DNA of 64,000 bases from Halobacillus aidingensis (GTDB lineage Bacteria; Bacillota; Bacilli; Bacillales; Halobacillaceae), in NCBI RefSeq assembly GCF_900104185.1, contig NZ_FNIZ01000002.1, positions 234,511 through 298,510 on the forward strand, written 5' to 3'. The translations under genes were made by a program, and so were the position numbers. This document shows, one piece after another, positions 24,648 through 34,698 of this stretch (position 1 is the first letter of the stretch; every line of letters begins with the position of its first letter). The notes under the pieces are model-generated. The model ran no database searches and was not told where the DNA came from. It saw only the letters and a program-made list of their open reading frames with translations.

Positions 24648-26075
24648 ATGGGAATTAAAATCGGGGATAAGCCGTATGCCGAACGGATTCAGGCCGGGAT
24701 CGAAAATAGTTTTATGAGACAAGCCGTATCTTCGGCTCAGGGCCGTTTCCGAAGCGGACGTTTGAAAGCGGCCGAAGAACTCGGCGATTGGGAAGATTGG
24801 CGGACGCTTGGCGAAGAAATCCGTCATCATACGATGGAAAACCTGGACTACTATTTGCATCAGCTGAGCGAACAAGTGGAAAAGCGAGGCGGAACGGTAT
24901 TTTTTGCAGAAACCGCTGAGGAAGCGAACGCTTACGTCCAGGAAGTCGCGAAGAAAAAGCAGGCACGTAAAGTTGTGAAATCAAAGTCGATGGTCACAGA
25001 AGAAATCGGCTTGAATGAAGCCTTGGAAAAGAGCGGCTGTGAAGTGGTGGAATCAGATCTAGGGGAGTGGATCTTGCAGCTCGATGAAGATCCCCCGTCC
25101 CACATCGTCACCCCTGCCCTTCATAAAAATAAAGAGCAGATCCGCGAAACGTTTGCGAATAAAAAGGGCTATACGAAAACCGATCAGCCCGAAGAACTGG
25201 CCGCCTTTGCCCGCGAACAGCTCCGAAAAGATTTTCTGGAAGCAGACCTCGGTGTGACGGGATGTAACTTCGCTGTCGCTGAATCCGGAGCGGTCACGCT
25301 TGTAACGAATGAAGGAAACGCCCGCATGGTCACTTCCCTTCCTGATACCCACATTGCCGTCATGGGCATGGAGCGCGTCGTTCCCACGTGGGAAGAGCTT
25401 GAAGTCGTGGTCAGCTTACTTACGAGAGCGGCCGTTGGCCAAAAACTGACGAGTTACATCACGGCACTTACAGGAACAAGGTTAGAAGACGAAACAGACG
25501 GGCCGGAGGATTTCCATCTCGTCATTGTCGATAACGGACGTTTGAAAATTCTAGGGACAGAATTTCAGTCTGCGCTGCATTGCATTCGCTGTGCCGCCTG
25601 TATCAATGCCTGCCCGGTGTACCGGCATGTGGGCGGCCACTCTTACGGTTCCATCTATCCCGGTCCAATCGGTGCTGTCTTAACACCACTCCTCGACGGG
25701 TACGAAGACCACAAAGATCTGCCTTATGCATCTACGCTGTGCGCCGCCTGCACAGAGGCATGTCCTGTGAAGATTCCGCTTCATGAACATTTGATCCGGC
25801 ACCGCGAAATCATCGTTGAACGGGAACAAAGGGGGGCGAAGTCTGAAGAATGGATGATGAAAGGATTCGCCAAATGGGCATCCACACCTGCTGCCTATAA
25901 AATGAGTACGAAAATGGCGAGAACAGCGATGAAACCGTGGACGAAAGACGAGCAGATCGAAAAAGGTCCGGGACCGCTGAAAGGATGGACGGAGAGCCGC
26001 GATTTTCCTGCCCCCGCGAAGAAGAACTTCCGGGAATGGTACAAACAACGAGAAAAAAGGAGGGGAGAAGCATGA
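24648..26075 (+). CDS. lutB: L-lactate utilisation iron-sulfur protein LutB
   Basis: Ferredoxin-type subunit of LutABC, 475 residues. N-terminal LUD domain (about 60-290; [26 protein letters not shown]) is followed by two 4Fe-4S motifs: [19 protein letters not shown] and [13 protein letters not shown], then a DUF3390-like tail. It passes electrons from lactate oxidation to the membrane chain. The start follows AGAAAGGAG. Overlaps lutC by four bases (ATGA), which indicates translational coupling. Confidence 0.94.
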   Translation: MGIKIGDKPYAERIQAGIENSFMRQAVSSAQGRFRSGRLKAAEELGDWEDWRTLGEEIRHHTMENLDYYLHQLSEQVEKRGGTVFFAETAEEANAYVQEVAKKKQARKVVKSKSMVTEEIGLNEALEKSGCEVVESDLGEWILQLDEDPPSHIVTPALHKNKEQIRETFANKKGYTKTDQPEELAAFAREQLRKDFLEADLGVTGCNFAVAESGAVTLVTNEGNARMVTSLPDTHIAVMGMERVVPTWEELEVVVSLLTRAAVGQKLTSYITALTGTRLEDETDGPEDFHLVIVDNGRLKILGTEFQSALHCIRCAACINACPVYRHVGGHSYGSIYPGPIGAVLTPLLDGYEDHKDLPYASTLCAACTEACPVKIPLHEHLIRHREIIVEREQRGAKSEEWMMKGFAKWASTPAAYKMSTKMARTAMKPWTKDEQIEKGPGPLKGWTESRDFPAPAKKNFREWYKQREKRRGEA

Positions 26076-26776
26076 CCGTTCATAATCGGACATCGTTTCT
26101 TGATCGTGTCGCCGAGAATCTTGGCCGGGAGCGGCGTACAGAAGTGCAAGCTCCCGTGTATTCCGTACAGCCGCAGGACCGTGTTTTCCAAGGAGCCACC
26201 CAGGACGAACTGATCGAAAAGTTGGAAGCCCAATGCAGCGTCATTCATACATCCTTCGATCGAACAACACGCGCTGCTCTTGGTGACTCCTTACAAAAAG
26301 TGCTCGCTTCGTTTGAAGGTTCCAGGAAAGTCATCAGCGCAGGAGGTCCGAGGTTGGATGAATTTGGGTTGCCCGGTATTTATGATGAGCTACGGGAAGA
26401 AGGCTTCGACTTTCGCATTTGGAATGACCAAGAAGGCGACGTAACCTTTGCCGAACAGGCAGGCGTCGGGATCGTCTTCAGTGACATCACCCTTGCAGAA
26501 TCCGGGACGGTGACCCTTTTCAACGATAAACATAACGGTAGATCCATCAGCCTTCTCCCGGAAACGTTTATCGCCATCATTCCGAAAAGTACGTTGGTAC
26601 CGAGAATGACGCAGGCAGCGCGGGTGATTCATGAACAGGAACAGAAAGGGAACCCTGTTTCGTCATGCGTCAGTTTTATTACAGGACCGAGCAACAGTGC
26701 GGATATTGAAATGAACTTGATCGTCGGTGTTCACGGACCTGTAAAAGCGGCCTATATTCTGGTGGAAGATTTATAG
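26072..26776 (+). CDS. lutC: L-lactate utilisation protein LutC
   Basis: LUD-domain subunit of LutABC, 234 residues. Conserved LUD blocks: [35 protein letters not shown] and the C-terminal [11 protein letters not shown]-type motif (here [21 protein letters not shown]). Start ATG at 26072 overlaps the lutB stop and follows GGAGGGG. Last gene of the operon, with a terminator 16 bases later. Confidence 0.93.
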   Translation: MTVHNRTSFLDRVAENLGRERRTEVQAPVYSVQPQDRVFQGATQDELIEKLEAQCSVIHTSFDRTTRAALGDSLQKVLASFEGSRKVISAGGPRLDEFGLPGIYDELREEGFDFRIWNDQEGDVTFAEQAGVGIVFSDITLAESGTVTLFNDKHNGRSISLLPETFIAIIPKSTLVPRMTQAARVIHEQEQKGNPVSSCVSFITGPSNSADIEMNLIVGVHGPVKAAYILVEDL

Positions 26777-26791
26777 TGGTTGGGATAACGA

Positions 26792-26820
26792 AAAGCACCC
26801 GGTATGGGGTGCTTTTTTTT
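26792..26820 (+). terminator. Terminator of the lut operon
   Basis: AAGCACCC / GGGGTGCTT stem followed by eight T. Confidence 0.92.
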
Positions 26821-26903
26821 GATGGGAAATAGTGGAATCATCTATAATCAAACCGACATTTTAGAACCTTCTCCATTCACTTCCTCCTTCTCCAATGATT
26901 CAG

Positions 26904-27164
26904 TTATCCCATCACAATGGAGAGGAAGTTAATAAACGTAAACCAACCGAGTGAAGCTAAGCTTAGTGACAAGACGGAAACGCTCAATAGAGGGTGCTTT
27001 TTGGATCGTAAAAGATGGATGCTGGAATAGAAAAGGCTCGTGATGAATATAAAACCGAGCAAAATGTTCCACTCCATGGACATCCTTAGTCCGAAATCAA
27101 AAAGGGCATGCGCGATATAAAATACATGTACAACTAATAAAAACAAGAAAAATTGCTTTTTCAT
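26904..27164 (-). CDS. Hypothetical small membrane protein, 86 aa
   Basis: Three hydrophobic helices (about residues 3-22, 31-49, 61-82) separated by short basic loops (RSKKHP). No family recognised. The start at 27164 (MKKQFFLF) is supported by GGAGAGGAG seven bases upstream; a longer frame to 27203 is not. Adjacent to, and divergent from, the ArsR/DUF2087 gene. Confidence 0.65.
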   Translation of the reverse strand: MKKQFFLFLLVVHVFYIAHALFDFGLRMSMEWNILLGFIFITSLFYSSIHLLRSKKHPLLSVSVLSLSLASLGWFTFINFLSIVMG

Positions 27165-27317
27165 AAAATGCTCCTCTCCAGCACATTTGAACTTTATTCT
27201 CATTTTTCCAAACCTAGATCTTAAGCTCCATTATTTCAAAACTAGAAAAATTATACAAATCGTTTAGATATTAGGATTCTTCCAATTCCATGGGACTTGT
27301 CGTTATTGACATTTTCA

Positions 27318-27360
27318 ACTAATTAGATTAATGTTTAATTAGATATACATTTAATTAGTG
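27318..27360. promoter_or_regulatory. Operator of the ArsR/DUF2087 regulator
   Basis: AT-rich block with repeated TTAATTAG boxes: ACTAATTAGATTAA, then TTTAATTAGATATACATTTAATTAG. The last part matches, inverted, the site at 27985 before the MFS gene. It ends about ten bases before the regulator start, a position suited to autorepression. Confidence 0.6.
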
Positions 27361-27370
27361 GGGTGGAAAG

Positions 27371-27961
27371 ATGCAATTAGAAAAAATGGTCGCGTTTCAT
27401 AAAGCGGTGGGAGATCCGACACGGTTAAGGATCATCGCACTTTTACGAAAGGGACCTCTGCACGGCCAGGCAATCGCAGGGAAGCTGGGATTGCGCCCGC
27501 CGACAATTACCCATCATTTGAAGAAGCTGAAAGATACAGGGGCGGTCTACTCGAGAAGGGATAAAAATACGATTTATTTTTATTTGAATGAACAGAATTT
27601 GGAATTCATGACGACCGCTATATTAAGGATTGGAGATGGTGAACGAGTGGTAGCCGAAGAATTGAAAGTAGATGCAAAAGATCAGGCGAAAATCATTAAA
27701 AATTTTGTCACGGTGGAAGGGAAACTGAAACAGATGCCAAGCCAGCTGAAGAAGAAAAACGTCATTCTTTCTTATTTTGTCCAATGGTTTGAACATGGAA
27801 AAACCTATGACGAGAAAGAGGTCAATGAATATATCAAAACATTCTTCGATGATTTTGCGACCGTCAGACGGGAATGGATCATGCAGCAGTTCATGTACAG
27901 GGAAAACAATCAGTATGAGCTGAACCCTGTGGAAATGTGGCCGGTCGTCGTCCAAAGGTGA
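27371..27961 (+). CDS. ArsR-type winged-helix regulator with DUF2087
   Basis: Transcription regulator of 196 residues. Residues 1-75 form an ArsR-like winged helix (FHKAVGDPTRLRIIALLRKGPLHGQAIAGKLGLRPPTITHHLKKL, then a YSRRDKNTIYFYL wing). Residues 115-195 match DUF2087 (LSYFVQWFEHGKTYDEKEVNEYIKTFFDD, TVRREWI), common in MarR/ArsR-like regulators of efflux. No cysteine pair for metal sensing, so not a metal sensor. Start ATG with GGGTGG upstream. Same AT-rich site before this gene and the next MFS gene suggests joint control. Confidence 0.85.
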   Translation: MQLEKMVAFHKAVGDPTRLRIIALLRKGPLHGQAIAGKLGLRPPTITHHLKKLKDTGAVYSRRDKNTIYFYLNEQNLEFMTTAILRIGDGERVVAEELKVDAKDQAKIIKNFVTVEGKLKQMPSQLKKKNVILSYFVQWFEHGKTYDEKEVNEYIKTFFDDFATVRREWIMQQFMYRENNQYELNPVEMWPVVVQR

Positions 27962-27984
27962 CGACATGGCTTCTTTTTTTGAAA

Positions 27985-28010
27985 ATCTAATTAGATGTAT
28001 ATCTAACTGG
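27985..28010. promoter_or_regulatory. Operator between the ArsR regulator and the MFS gene
   Basis: TCTAATTAGATGTATATCTAA: contains the inverted repeat TTAGAT-GT-ATATCTAA and the TAATTAGAT box seen at 27318-27360. Confidence 0.6.
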
Positions 28011-28021
28011 TTGTGGTTTGT

Positions 28022-29236
28022 ATGATACGCACGCATTCTTATCGTTATCTGTTTTATTCAGGGATCGTCAATGGGATCGGTGACCGCTTCAGTCAGGTAG
28101 CGGTTTTGACGCTTCTTTTACAACTGACCGGTTCAGGGTTGGCGGTAGGAGCGGCTCTTGGGTTAAGGGTGGTTCCCTACTTGCTGTTATCCCCGCTCGG
28201 AGGAAGGCTGGCCGATCGTTTTCACAAAAAGTGGCTGCTTGTGCTGACAGACGTGTTCAGGATTCCGTTTGCCCTCAGTTTTTTGCTGGTGGATACGAAG
28301 GAGATGGTGTGGCTCGTCTTCACGGCGATGTTCGTCCTGGCTTGCGGGGAGGCTGTTTATCAGCCGGTACGGAAAAGCTTGATTGCTACGATTGTAGAAA
28401 AAGAGGATTTGGTGAAGGTGAATGGCTGGGAGCAGCTGCTGCTTGGAGTCGTTTTGATCGCCGGCTCCATTACAGGTGGCGTGGTCGCATATGTCTTCGG
28501 AACTTCATTCGCCTTTTGGCTTAACGGCCTTTCTTTTGTTGCGGCAGCTGTACTGGTTCTCCCTCTAAAGCGACCTCTATCGAGCAGCCATTTTGAAAAA
28601 GAAGAAACGAAAAAACGCGTCCATTGGGAAGGGTGGATGATTTTTGTTGTTGTCATTCAGCTTGTCGGCGCTACGATGGATGGGGCGTTCAATGTCTTAA
28701 TCAGTGTATATGGGGCCGAAACGTTTCATCTTGGCGAACTTGGCGTCGGTTTCTTATATGGAGCTCTCGGCACAGGGCTGGTGGCCAGTTTCTTTTTTTC
28801 TAGTAAGATTAAAACCTATGGTCTCCCGTTATGTCTGGCTCTCCTTATCGTCGAAGGGATGCTCCATCTGCTCGCCAGCCGTATGGCCAATTTTCCTGGT
28901 TTGTGGATGACGTTCGTATCGATCGCCTTGATCGGTGGTGTATGGGGCGCTCTGCTGGATGCTTTTCTCATGAAAAATATGAAAGCCGAAGATCAGGGGC
29001 GTGTTTTCGGTTGGATGGAATCATGGACTAACGTTCAGCTTGGGCTCATGATGTTTGCCTCCGGTTGGTTTTTAGATGTGTTCAGTGCCCGCACCCTTGG
29101 TTTGTGGGGAGGGGGGATCGGAATCATTGGAGGTGTTTGGCTGCTATTCTTCTATTTTCAATTTAGAAAAAGGCAAGCTTTCACATCAGTTGAAGAGGGA
29201 AGTGATGTATCCTGCCGCAATAAAGAGCGCGAATAG
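28022..29236 (+). CDS. MFS transporter (efflux type)
   Basis: Major facilitator with about 12 helices, 404 residues, of the MDR/enterobactin-exporter-like class (DUF894/EntS-like): YSGIVNGIGDRFSQVAVLTLLLQLTGSGLAVGAALG at the start and PLGGRLADRFHKKWLLV in loop 2-3, the MFS G-x-L-a-D-r motif. Likely a drug or metabolite exporter controlled by the upstream regulator. No good ribosome site is seen before the ATG at 28022; GTG at 28013 is an alternative. The C-terminal 17 codons overlap a small gene on the other strand. Confidence 0.83.
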   Translation: MIRTHSYRYLFYSGIVNGIGDRFSQVAVLTLLLQLTGSGLAVGAALGLRVVPYLLLSPLGGRLADRFHKKWLLVLTDVFRIPFALSFLLVDTKEMVWLVFTAMFVLACGEAVYQPVRKSLIATIVEKEDLVKVNGWEQLLLGVVLIAGSITGGVVAYVFGTSFAFWLNGLSFVAAAVLVLPLKRPLSSSHFEKEETKKRVHWEGWMIFVVVIQLVGATMDGAFNVLISVYGAETFHLGELGVGFLYGALGTGLVASFFFSSKIKTYGLPLCLALLIVEGMLHLLASRMANFPGLWMTFVSIALIGGVWGALLDAFLMKNMKAEDQGRVFGWMESWTNVQLGLMMFASGWFLDVFSARTLGLWGGGIGIIGGVWLLFFYFQFRKRQAFTSVEEGSDVSCRNKERE

Positions 29237-29317
29237 AACGATGAAAATGAGAACGATCGATAAAATAATGCCGCGGATTTTTCGAATGATTTGAAATAGG
29301 GTTTCTAGTACATTCAT
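29186..29317 (-). CDS. Hypothetical 43-aa single-helix membrane peptide
   Basis: MNVLETLFQIIRKIRG followed by one long hydrophobic helix (IILSIVLIFIVLFALFIAAG) and ITSLFN. GTGGTGATG precedes the ATG at 29317. It converges on and overlaps the last 51 bases of the MFS gene. The amphipathic N-terminus plus a single helix is typical of small membrane regulators, but no family is recognised. Confidence 0.5.
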   Translation of the reverse strand: MNVLETLFQIIRKIRGIILSIVLIFIVLFALFIAAGYITSLFN

Positions 29318-29529
29318 TGCCATCACCACTTTTCATAAGTTTATTTTATTTGTTACCTTCCCATTAATTGTAATTATAAACGCCAGCAAAAAAGGGAAAT
29401 GGACACGAAAAGAGAAAATATTAAAGAGAATAATCACCCAGGCACCTGTCCAACTTTTCCAATGGCAGGTGTTTGTTTTGTCGAAAGAACGGGAATAAGT
29501 TAGGGAACGATTGGTAAGGGGGTAAAAAA

Positions 29530-30333
29530 TTGGGGACGAGGTCGTGGCAGATTCATAGATTTCGAGAGAGAGAATGGTCCTCTGAAGAAGATGAAGTCGC
29601 TATCGAGTATCCACTCACGGTGACCGTCAACGGGGAAGAATTCGCGACGATGGTCTGCACTCCGATGGACAAAGAGGAAATGGTCATCGGATTCCTCGCA
29701 TCCGAAGGTCTGATTCGGAATGTGAAGGAAATCAAGGAGATGACCATCGATGAAGACCGTGGGTTCGCTTATGTGGAAACAGTGAAGAGCCTTCCACAGA
29801 TACAAAGCGGTCAAAAAAGGTGGCTGGGATCCTGCTGTGGGAAAAGCCGGGCGTTTTATTTTCAAAGCGATGCGGCGACAGCCCGTACAGCCATGGATGA
29901 AAGTACCTTCGATCCTGATGTCTGCTACAAATTGATGGAAGAGTTCCAGTCCCAGGCGGGCATGTTCCAACGGACGGGCGGGGTGCACCAGGCAGCCATA
30001 GCCACAGAAGATGGAATAGTGAAAGCGTATGCGGACATCGGCCGTCATAACGCGCTGGACAAATTGTATGGTTTTTTATTGAAAGAAAACGTAAGCAGAA
30101 AAGGGAAGATCATTTTATTTACAGGCAGGATTTCATCAGAAGTCCTTTTGAAAATATCGAAAATGGGGTTTGGTGTCCTGTTGTCCAAATCGGCACCGAC
30201 AGATTTAGCCCTTCAGCTTGCGGATGATTTGAACATTACGGCTGTCGGATTTTTACGGGGGGAGCGGATGAATGTGTACACTCATCCGAGGCGTATTGCT
30301 GCAGCCAGTGGAGGAGGAGTAACGATTGAATGA
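29530..30333 (+). CDS. fdhD: Formate dehydrogenase accessory sulfurtransferase FdhD
   Basis: Sulfurtransferase that passes sulfur from IscS-type desulfurase to the molybdenum cofactor of formate dehydrogenase; 267 residues. Family features: [33 protein letters not shown], the cysteine loop GSCCGKS (Cys102, Cys103) and the C-terminal [17 protein letters not shown] start at 29530 with AAGGGGG upstream. The stop overlaps the start of fdhF by eight bases, so enzyme and activator are made together. Confidence 0.92.
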   Translation: MGTRSWQIHRFREREWSSEEDEVAIEYPLTVTVNGEEFATMVCTPMDKEEMVIGFLASEGLIRNVKEIKEMTIDEDRGFAYVETVKSLPQIQSGQKRWLGSCCGKSRAFYFQSDAATARTAMDESTFDPDVCYKLMEEFQSQAGMFQRTGGVHQAAIATEDGIVKAYADIGRHNALDKLYGFLLKENVSRKGKIILFTGRISSEVLLKISKMGFGVLLSKSAPTDLALQLADDLNITAVGFLRGERMNVYTHPRRIAAASGGGVTIE

Positions 30334-33262
30334 ACACACGGTAGTGACGATCAACGGAAAAGAATTTTTGGCTGAACCGGGGCAGAATCTGCTTCAACTG
30401 ATGAACGAGGCGGAAGAACAGGTGCCGCAAATCTGCTACAACGAATCGCTGGGTCCGATCCAGACGTGTGATACGTGTATCGTCCAGGTCGATGGCGAAC
30501 TGACGCGCGCATGCGGCACGAGTGTGAAAGCAGGGATGAAAGTCCAAACGAAACTTCCTCATGTACATAAAGCACAGAAGGAGTCGTTGGACCGCATTTT
30601 GGAAAAACACGAATTGTACTGCACAGTTTGTGATTACAACAACGGCTCGTGTGAGATTCACAATACGATGGCGGAGTTTGGACTAGAGCATCAGTCCCGT
30701 CCGTTTCAGCCGACGAGTTATGAAAAGGACGACTCCGGTTCTTTTTACCGCTATGACCCGGATCAGTGTATCCTCTGCGGTCGCTGCGTCGAGGTCTGTC
30801 AGGACGTCCAGGTGAACGAAACACTGACGATCGACTGGGATCGCAAGGAACCACGTGTCATCTGGGATAATGATGTGCCGATCGACGAATCGTCCTGCGT
30901 CAACTGCGGGCAGTGTTCCACCGTCTGTCCTTGTAACGCCATGATGGAAAAAGGGATGGAAGGCGATGCCGGATTCTTAACCGACACCGAGCCTGGGCTT
31001 TTGAAGTCGATGATCAATTTAACGAAAAAAGTAGAGACGGGCTATGGTCCGCTTTTCGCTGTATCTGATACGGAAGCAGCGATGCGCGAAGAAGTCATCC
31101 AAAAGGAAAAAACGGTCTGCACGTACTGTGGTGTCGGCTGTTCCTTCGACGTATGGACGAAAGGAAGAGAAATCCTTAAAGTCGAACCGAGCGCCGAATC
31201 TCCGGCGAATGGGATTTCGACATGTATAAAAGGGAAGTTCGGCTGGGACTACGTCAATAGTGAAGAACGTCTGCAAAAGCCGCTCATCCGTCGTGGCGAC
31301 CATTTTGAAGAAGTCGAATGGGACGAAGCGATCGCCCATGTCGCTGATCGTATGACAGAGATCAAGGAAGAAAAAGGCGCGGACCACCTGGCATTCATTT
31401 CTTCATCGAAAGCGACGAACGAAGAATCCTATGTGATGCAGAAATTGGCCCGTCAAGTTATCGGGACGAATAACGTCGATAACTGCTCCCGTTACTGTCA
31501 GGCACCAGCGACGAAAGGATTGTTCCGTACAGTCGGATATGGGGGAGACTCCGGATCGATCGATGATATCGCCGCAAGTAAACTGGTCTTAACGATTGGA
31601 TCGAATACGGCAGAATCCCATCCAGTTTTAGCTTCTAGAATTAAACGTTCCCAAAAGCTGTTCGGGCAGAAACTCTTCGTCTTTGATTTGAGAAAGCACG
31701 AAATGGCGAAACGCGCCGACCGCTTTTACCAGCCGAAGACAGGTACGGATCTCGTCTGGCTTTCCGCTGTTGCGAAGTACATTCTTGACCAAGGTTGGGA
31801 AGATAAGAGCTTCCTTGAGGAATGGGTCAATGATTTTGACGCATACCGCGAAAGCTTGGAGCCGTTCACGATGGCCTATGCCTCCGAGTTGACCGGCATC
31901 CCTGAACAGGAATTGAAGGATGTCGCGAAAGAAATCGCCCATTCGGAATCTGTTGCCATATGCTGGGCGATGGGTGTCACGCAGCATATGCTCGGAAGTG
32001 ATACGAGTACAGCCATCAGTAACCTGCTTCTCATCACCGGAAACTACGGCAAACCGGGAACAGGGGCTTATCCACTCCGCGGCCACAATAACGTGCAGGG
32101 ATGCAGTGATTTCGGAAGCATGCCGAACTTCTTCCCTGGTTATGAAGCGACTTCAGATGATGACGTCCGCGCCCGTTATGAAAAAGCGTGGGATGCGACG
32201 ATTCCGAAAGAGCCGGGTATGGATAACCACGAAATGATCGAGGCGATCCATAATGATGAGCTTTCCATGATGTACGTCATGGGTGAGGACACAGGGGTTG
32301 TCGATTCCAACATTAACTACGTAACGGCAGCTTTCGAAAAGTTAGATTTGTTCATCGTACAGGATCTTTTCTTAACAAAAACCGCTGAATACGCGGATGT
32401 TGTGCTGCCGGCATCTCCTAGTCTTGAAAAAGAAGGTACATTTACGAATACCGAACGCCGCATCCAGCGTCTGTATCAGAGTTTCGAGCCACTTAAAGGA
32501 ACGAAGCCGGACTGGCAGATCATTCAACTGATCGCAAAAGAACTGGGCCGTGACTGGAACTACCAGCATCCATCTGAAATCATGCACGAAGCAGCAGGCC
32601 TTGCACCGTTGTTTGCGGGTGTCCATTACGATCGTCTTGAAGGGTACAAGTCCCTGCAATGGCCGGTCGCAGAAGACGGATCCGATCAGCCGCTCTTGTT
32701 CACGGAAGGATTTCCTTTTGAAGATAAAAAAGCGAAGCTGTACCCACTGACGTATGAGCTGATGTATGATACGGATGAAGAATACGACCTGCATGTGAAT
32801 AACGGGCGTCTGCTCGAGCACTTCCACGAAGGAAACATGACATATAAATCTGAAGGAATTAGACGGAAGACACCGAATGCTTTTGTTGAAGTGTCACAAG
32901 AGCTTGCGAAAGAACGTGGAATTGAAGAAGGAGCAGAAGTGAAGCTGATCTCAGAATCGGGAGAAGCGACAGGAACCGTTACTGTCACCGACCGTGTCCG
33001 TGGCAATGAACTGTTCCTGCCACTGAATGACAATGGCAAGTCAGCCATCAACTATTTGACAGATAACCGTGTGGATAAAGATACGGATACACCAGCATAT
33101 AAGGAAATCGCGGTGAAGATGAAAGTGTTGAAGAAAAAAGGCAAATCCCCGATTCCGCACAACAACCACCGCCGCGGGAATCCTGTTCCGCAAAAAGGTG
33201 TCAAAGTACAGGAAAAATGGAAGCGTGAAGATTATATATTCCCAGGCAAGGGGGGACGATGA
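30326..33262 (+). CDS. fdhF: Formate dehydrogenase catalytic subunit (Mo-bis-MGD, cysteine type)
   Basis: Large molybdoenzyme (978 residues) oxidising formate to CO2. Domain order: N-terminal 2Fe-2S ferredoxin-like domain ([22 protein letters not shown]...TRAC), a histidine/cysteine cluster region ([15 protein letters not shown]), two 4Fe-4S motifs ([26 protein letters not shown]), the 4Fe-4S motif of the Mo domain ([12 protein letters not shown]) and the catalytic part with Cys391 in [11 protein letters not shown], then the MopB C-terminal domain. The Mo ligand is Cys, not selenocysteine. TTG start with GGAGGAGG upstream. Resembles B. subtilis YjgC/YrhE. No separate NADH-binding beta subunit is encoded here, so the electron acceptor is unknown. 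Confidence 0.93.
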   Translation: MNEHTVVTINGKEFLAEPGQNLLQLMNEAEEQVPQICYNESLGPIQTCDTCIVQVDGELTRACGTSVKAGMKVQTKLPHVHKAQKESLDRILEKHELYCTVCDYNNGSCEIHNTMAEFGLEHQSRPFQPTSYEKDDSGSFYRYDPDQCILCGRCVEVCQDVQVNETLTIDWDRKEPRVIWDNDVPIDESSCVNCGQCSTVCPCNAMMEKGMEGDAGFLTDTEPGLLKSMINLTKKVETGYGPLFAVSDTEAAMREEVIQKEKTVCTYCGVGCSFDVWTKGREILKVEPSAESPANGISTCIKGKFGWDYVNSEERLQKPLIRRGDHFEEVEWDEAIAHVADRMTEIKEEKGADHLAFISSSKATNEESYVMQKLARQVIGTNNVDNCSRYCQAPATKGLFRTVGYGGDSGSIDDIAASKLVLTIGSNTAESHPVLASRIKRSQKLFGQKLFVFDLRKHEMAKRADRFYQPKTGTDLVWLSAVAKYILDQGWEDKSFLEEWVNDFDAYRESLEPFTMAYASELTGIPEQELKDVAKEIAHSESVAICWAMGVTQHMLGSDTSTAISNLLLITGNYGKPGTGAYPLRGHNNVQGCSDFGSMPNFFPGYEATSDDDVRARYEKAWDATIPKEPGMDNHEMIEAIHNDELSMMYVMGEDTGVVDSNINYVTAAFEKLDLFIVQDLFLTKTAEYADVVLPASPSLEKEGTFTNTERRIQRLYQSFEPLKGTKPDWQIIQLIAKELGRDWNYQHPSEIMHEAAGLAPLFAGVHYDRLEGYKSLQWPVAEDGSDQPLLFTEGFPFEDKKAKLYPLTYELMYDTDEEYDLHVNNGRLLEHFHEGNMTYKSEGIRRKTPNAFVEVSQELAKERGIEEGAEVKLISESGEATGTVTVTDRVRGNELFLPLNDNGKSAINYLTDNRVDKDTDTPAYKEIAVKMKVLKKKGKSPIPHNNHRRGNPVPQKGVKVQEKWKREDYIFPGKGGR

Positions 33263-33726
33263 TGGCCAAAGCCATTACGAAAATCAAAAGGTATGAAGTA
33301 TCAAGGGAAGACCAGATCGAGCAGGATGTCCGCGAAGTGAAAGAAGCCGTCGCCGACAACAAAGATTCTCTTTTGAAGGGGATTGAATTGCTGAAGGCGC
33401 TCGACAACGGAGGAACCCTGGATTCTGTGACCGCTTTTGTCAAAGCGAAAGATGAAGCCTTAGCGAACGTTGTGAAAGAAATCGATAAAGATCAATACGA
33501 ACCTTTGCTGCGCAACCTGCCTGAACTCGTCTTCCTGTTAGGAGAGATCAATGTAAGCGGCATCCGTGAGCTGAGTTCACGATTGAATCACGGTCTGGAA
33601 GCGATGGAAGGAGAAGGGACGACCGACAAGACGTCGTTCCTGGACCTTGCCAAAGCGTTGAAGGACCCGGAAATCAACCGCAGCATCACGATGCTCCTCC
33701 ATTTTCTGAAGGGCATGGGAAGGTAA
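33259..33726 (+). CDS. DUF1641 protein of the formate dehydrogenase operon
   Basis: Small helical protein of 155 residues. The DUF1641 segment is residues 80-125 ([39 protein letters not shown]). It resembles YjgD/YrhD of B. subtilis, which also follow a formate dehydrogenase alpha subunit, so it is probably an accessory or partner protein. Overlaps the fdhF stop (ATGATG). Last gene of the operon, followed by a terminator. Confidence 0.88.
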   Translation: MMAKAITKIKRYEVSREDQIEQDVREVKEAVADNKDSLLKGIELLKALDNGGTLDSVTAFVKAKDEALANVVKEIDKDQYEPLLRNLPELVFLLGEINVSGIRELSSRLNHGLEAMEGEGTTDKTSFLDLAKALKDPEINRSITMLLHFLKGMGR

Positions 33727-33734
33727 CAAACGTA

Positions 33735-33767
33735 GAGGGTGAAGCCATAATGGCTTCACCCTCTTTT
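33735..33767 (+). terminator. Terminator of the formate dehydrogenase operon
   Basis: AGAGGGTGAAGCC / GGCTTCACCCTCT perfect stem, T tail. Confidence 0.93.
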
Positions 33768-33793
33768 TAACTAAGCTCGCTGGGGATCTTACT

Positions 33794-33905
33794 GATAAAG
33801 TCAGTAAAGTCACCGATAAATGTGCGAAACCCACCGATAAAAGCCCGGAAGTCGCCGATAAAATCTCGAAACCCACTGATAAAAGGTTAAAACCCACCGA
33901 TAAGG
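33794..33905. repeat. 21-nt-period array R4 (GATAAA-N5-CGAAACCCACC)
   Basis: GATAAA boxes start at 33794, 33815, 33836, 33857, 33878 and 33899 (GATAAG): exactly 21 bases apart each time. Positions 7-11 of each unit vary and positions 12-21 are (C/T)(G/A)AA(A/G)(C/G)(C/T)C(A/G)C(C/T). Between the fdh terminator and the Mn2+ riboswitch promoter. Confidence 0.82.
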
Positions 33906-34026
33906 ATTCGCGCCATACAACACCGCTGGGTAGAGACTAGCTTCTTACCCATTATTGGCTCTCGGTGGCAGCGCCCCCTGCCATATCGAAACCATACAAA
34001 AAGCTTGAAAAAGAAGAAAAAAAGAA

Positions 34027-34055
34027 TTGACATTTTTCTGAAAACTCATTATGAT
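34027..34055 (+). promoter_or_regulatory. SigA promoter of the Mn2+ riboswitch unit
   Basis: Perfect TTGACA, 17-base spacer, TATGAT, about 50 bases upstream of the aptamer. Confidence 0.85.
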
Positions 34056-34105
34056 TGAGTTACAGTCAGCGAGTGAAAACTGTGCTCAATAGAGCTTATA
34101 TAACT

Positions 34106-34267
34106 CCAAAGGGGAGTAGCTTACAGTTATGTCGTCATTACGTGGCCCATCCGGCCTCCGGCATACCTGGCAACGTAACGTTGTTCGCGAGACCTTTGCC
34201 ATGATGGTGAAGGGATATGATGAAGAACTCTCAAAAACCTTTACCATCTGTTGGTAAAGGTTTTTTT
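34106..34267 (+). promoter_or_regulatory. yybP-ykoY (Mn2+) riboswitch and terminator
   Basis: The aptamer (34106-34202) shows CAAAGGGGAGTAGC at its start, paired with CCTTTG at 34193-34198, and the GTCGTC...GGCCCATCC...GGCATACCTGG internal regions of the yybP-ykoY class. It is followed by an intrinsic terminator (AAACCTTTACC / GGTAAAGGTTT, 34235-34267). Mn2+ binding should disrupt the terminator and turn on the two genes downstream. Confidence 0.9.
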
Positions 34268-34289
34268 ATATTCATAGGAGGGATTTTCA

Positions 34290-34670
34290 TTGTTAACGAA
34301 ATGGATGAATGGATTATGGGGCGGTAAGCCGAAGGTGGATCTAGTTCTGGACTCAAAAGGAGAGGATCCCTATGTTTTGTCAGGAATCTTTCAACTCTCT
34401 GGAAGTTGGAGAAAGCAGAACATCAAGCGTCTCGAATGCGATTTGGTCGTCGTTGAGCGGGGGAGGAAGCCTCTATTGGTAGAGCCGGTCACCACTGTCC
34501 TCATGACACGGACAATGGAAGCGGGAGGGTATGATGAGTATCCCTTCCGCTATGAACTGCCGCGAAATCTTCCTCTATTATCAGAGGGGAAATCTTATAA
34601 ACTGCAGACGCGGCTGGTCTATGAAAACAATGCTAAAAGTTTTGATCATGATGAGATCGTCGTAAACTAA
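34290..34670 (+). CDS. Short Spo0M-like (arrestin-fold) protein
   Basis: A 126-residue cytosolic protein related to the N-terminal half of the sporulation-control protein Spo0M: KPKVDLVLDSKGEDPYVLSGIFQLSGSWRKQNIKRLECDLVVVER and a second strand set YPFRYELPRNLP. Spo0M itself is about 250-260 residues, so this is a one-domain form. TTG start at 34290 with AGGAGGG upstream. It sits between the Mn2+ riboswitch and the TerC gene, 28 bases apart, so it is under manganese control. Confidence 0.72.
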   Translation: MLTKWMNGLWGGKPKVDLVLDSKGEDPYVLSGIFQLSGSWRKQNIKRLECDLVVVERGRKPLLVEPVTTVLMTRTMEAGGYDEYPFRYELPRNLPLLSEGKSYKLQTRLVYENNAKSFDHDEIVVN

Positions 34671-34698
34671 AAAACTTAAAAAATAAGGAGTAAAGAAG

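Noticed and set aside
31490-31505. Selenocysteine in the formate dehydrogenase
   Set aside because: The codon at the active site is TGT (Cys391), and no in-frame TGA occurs in the gene.
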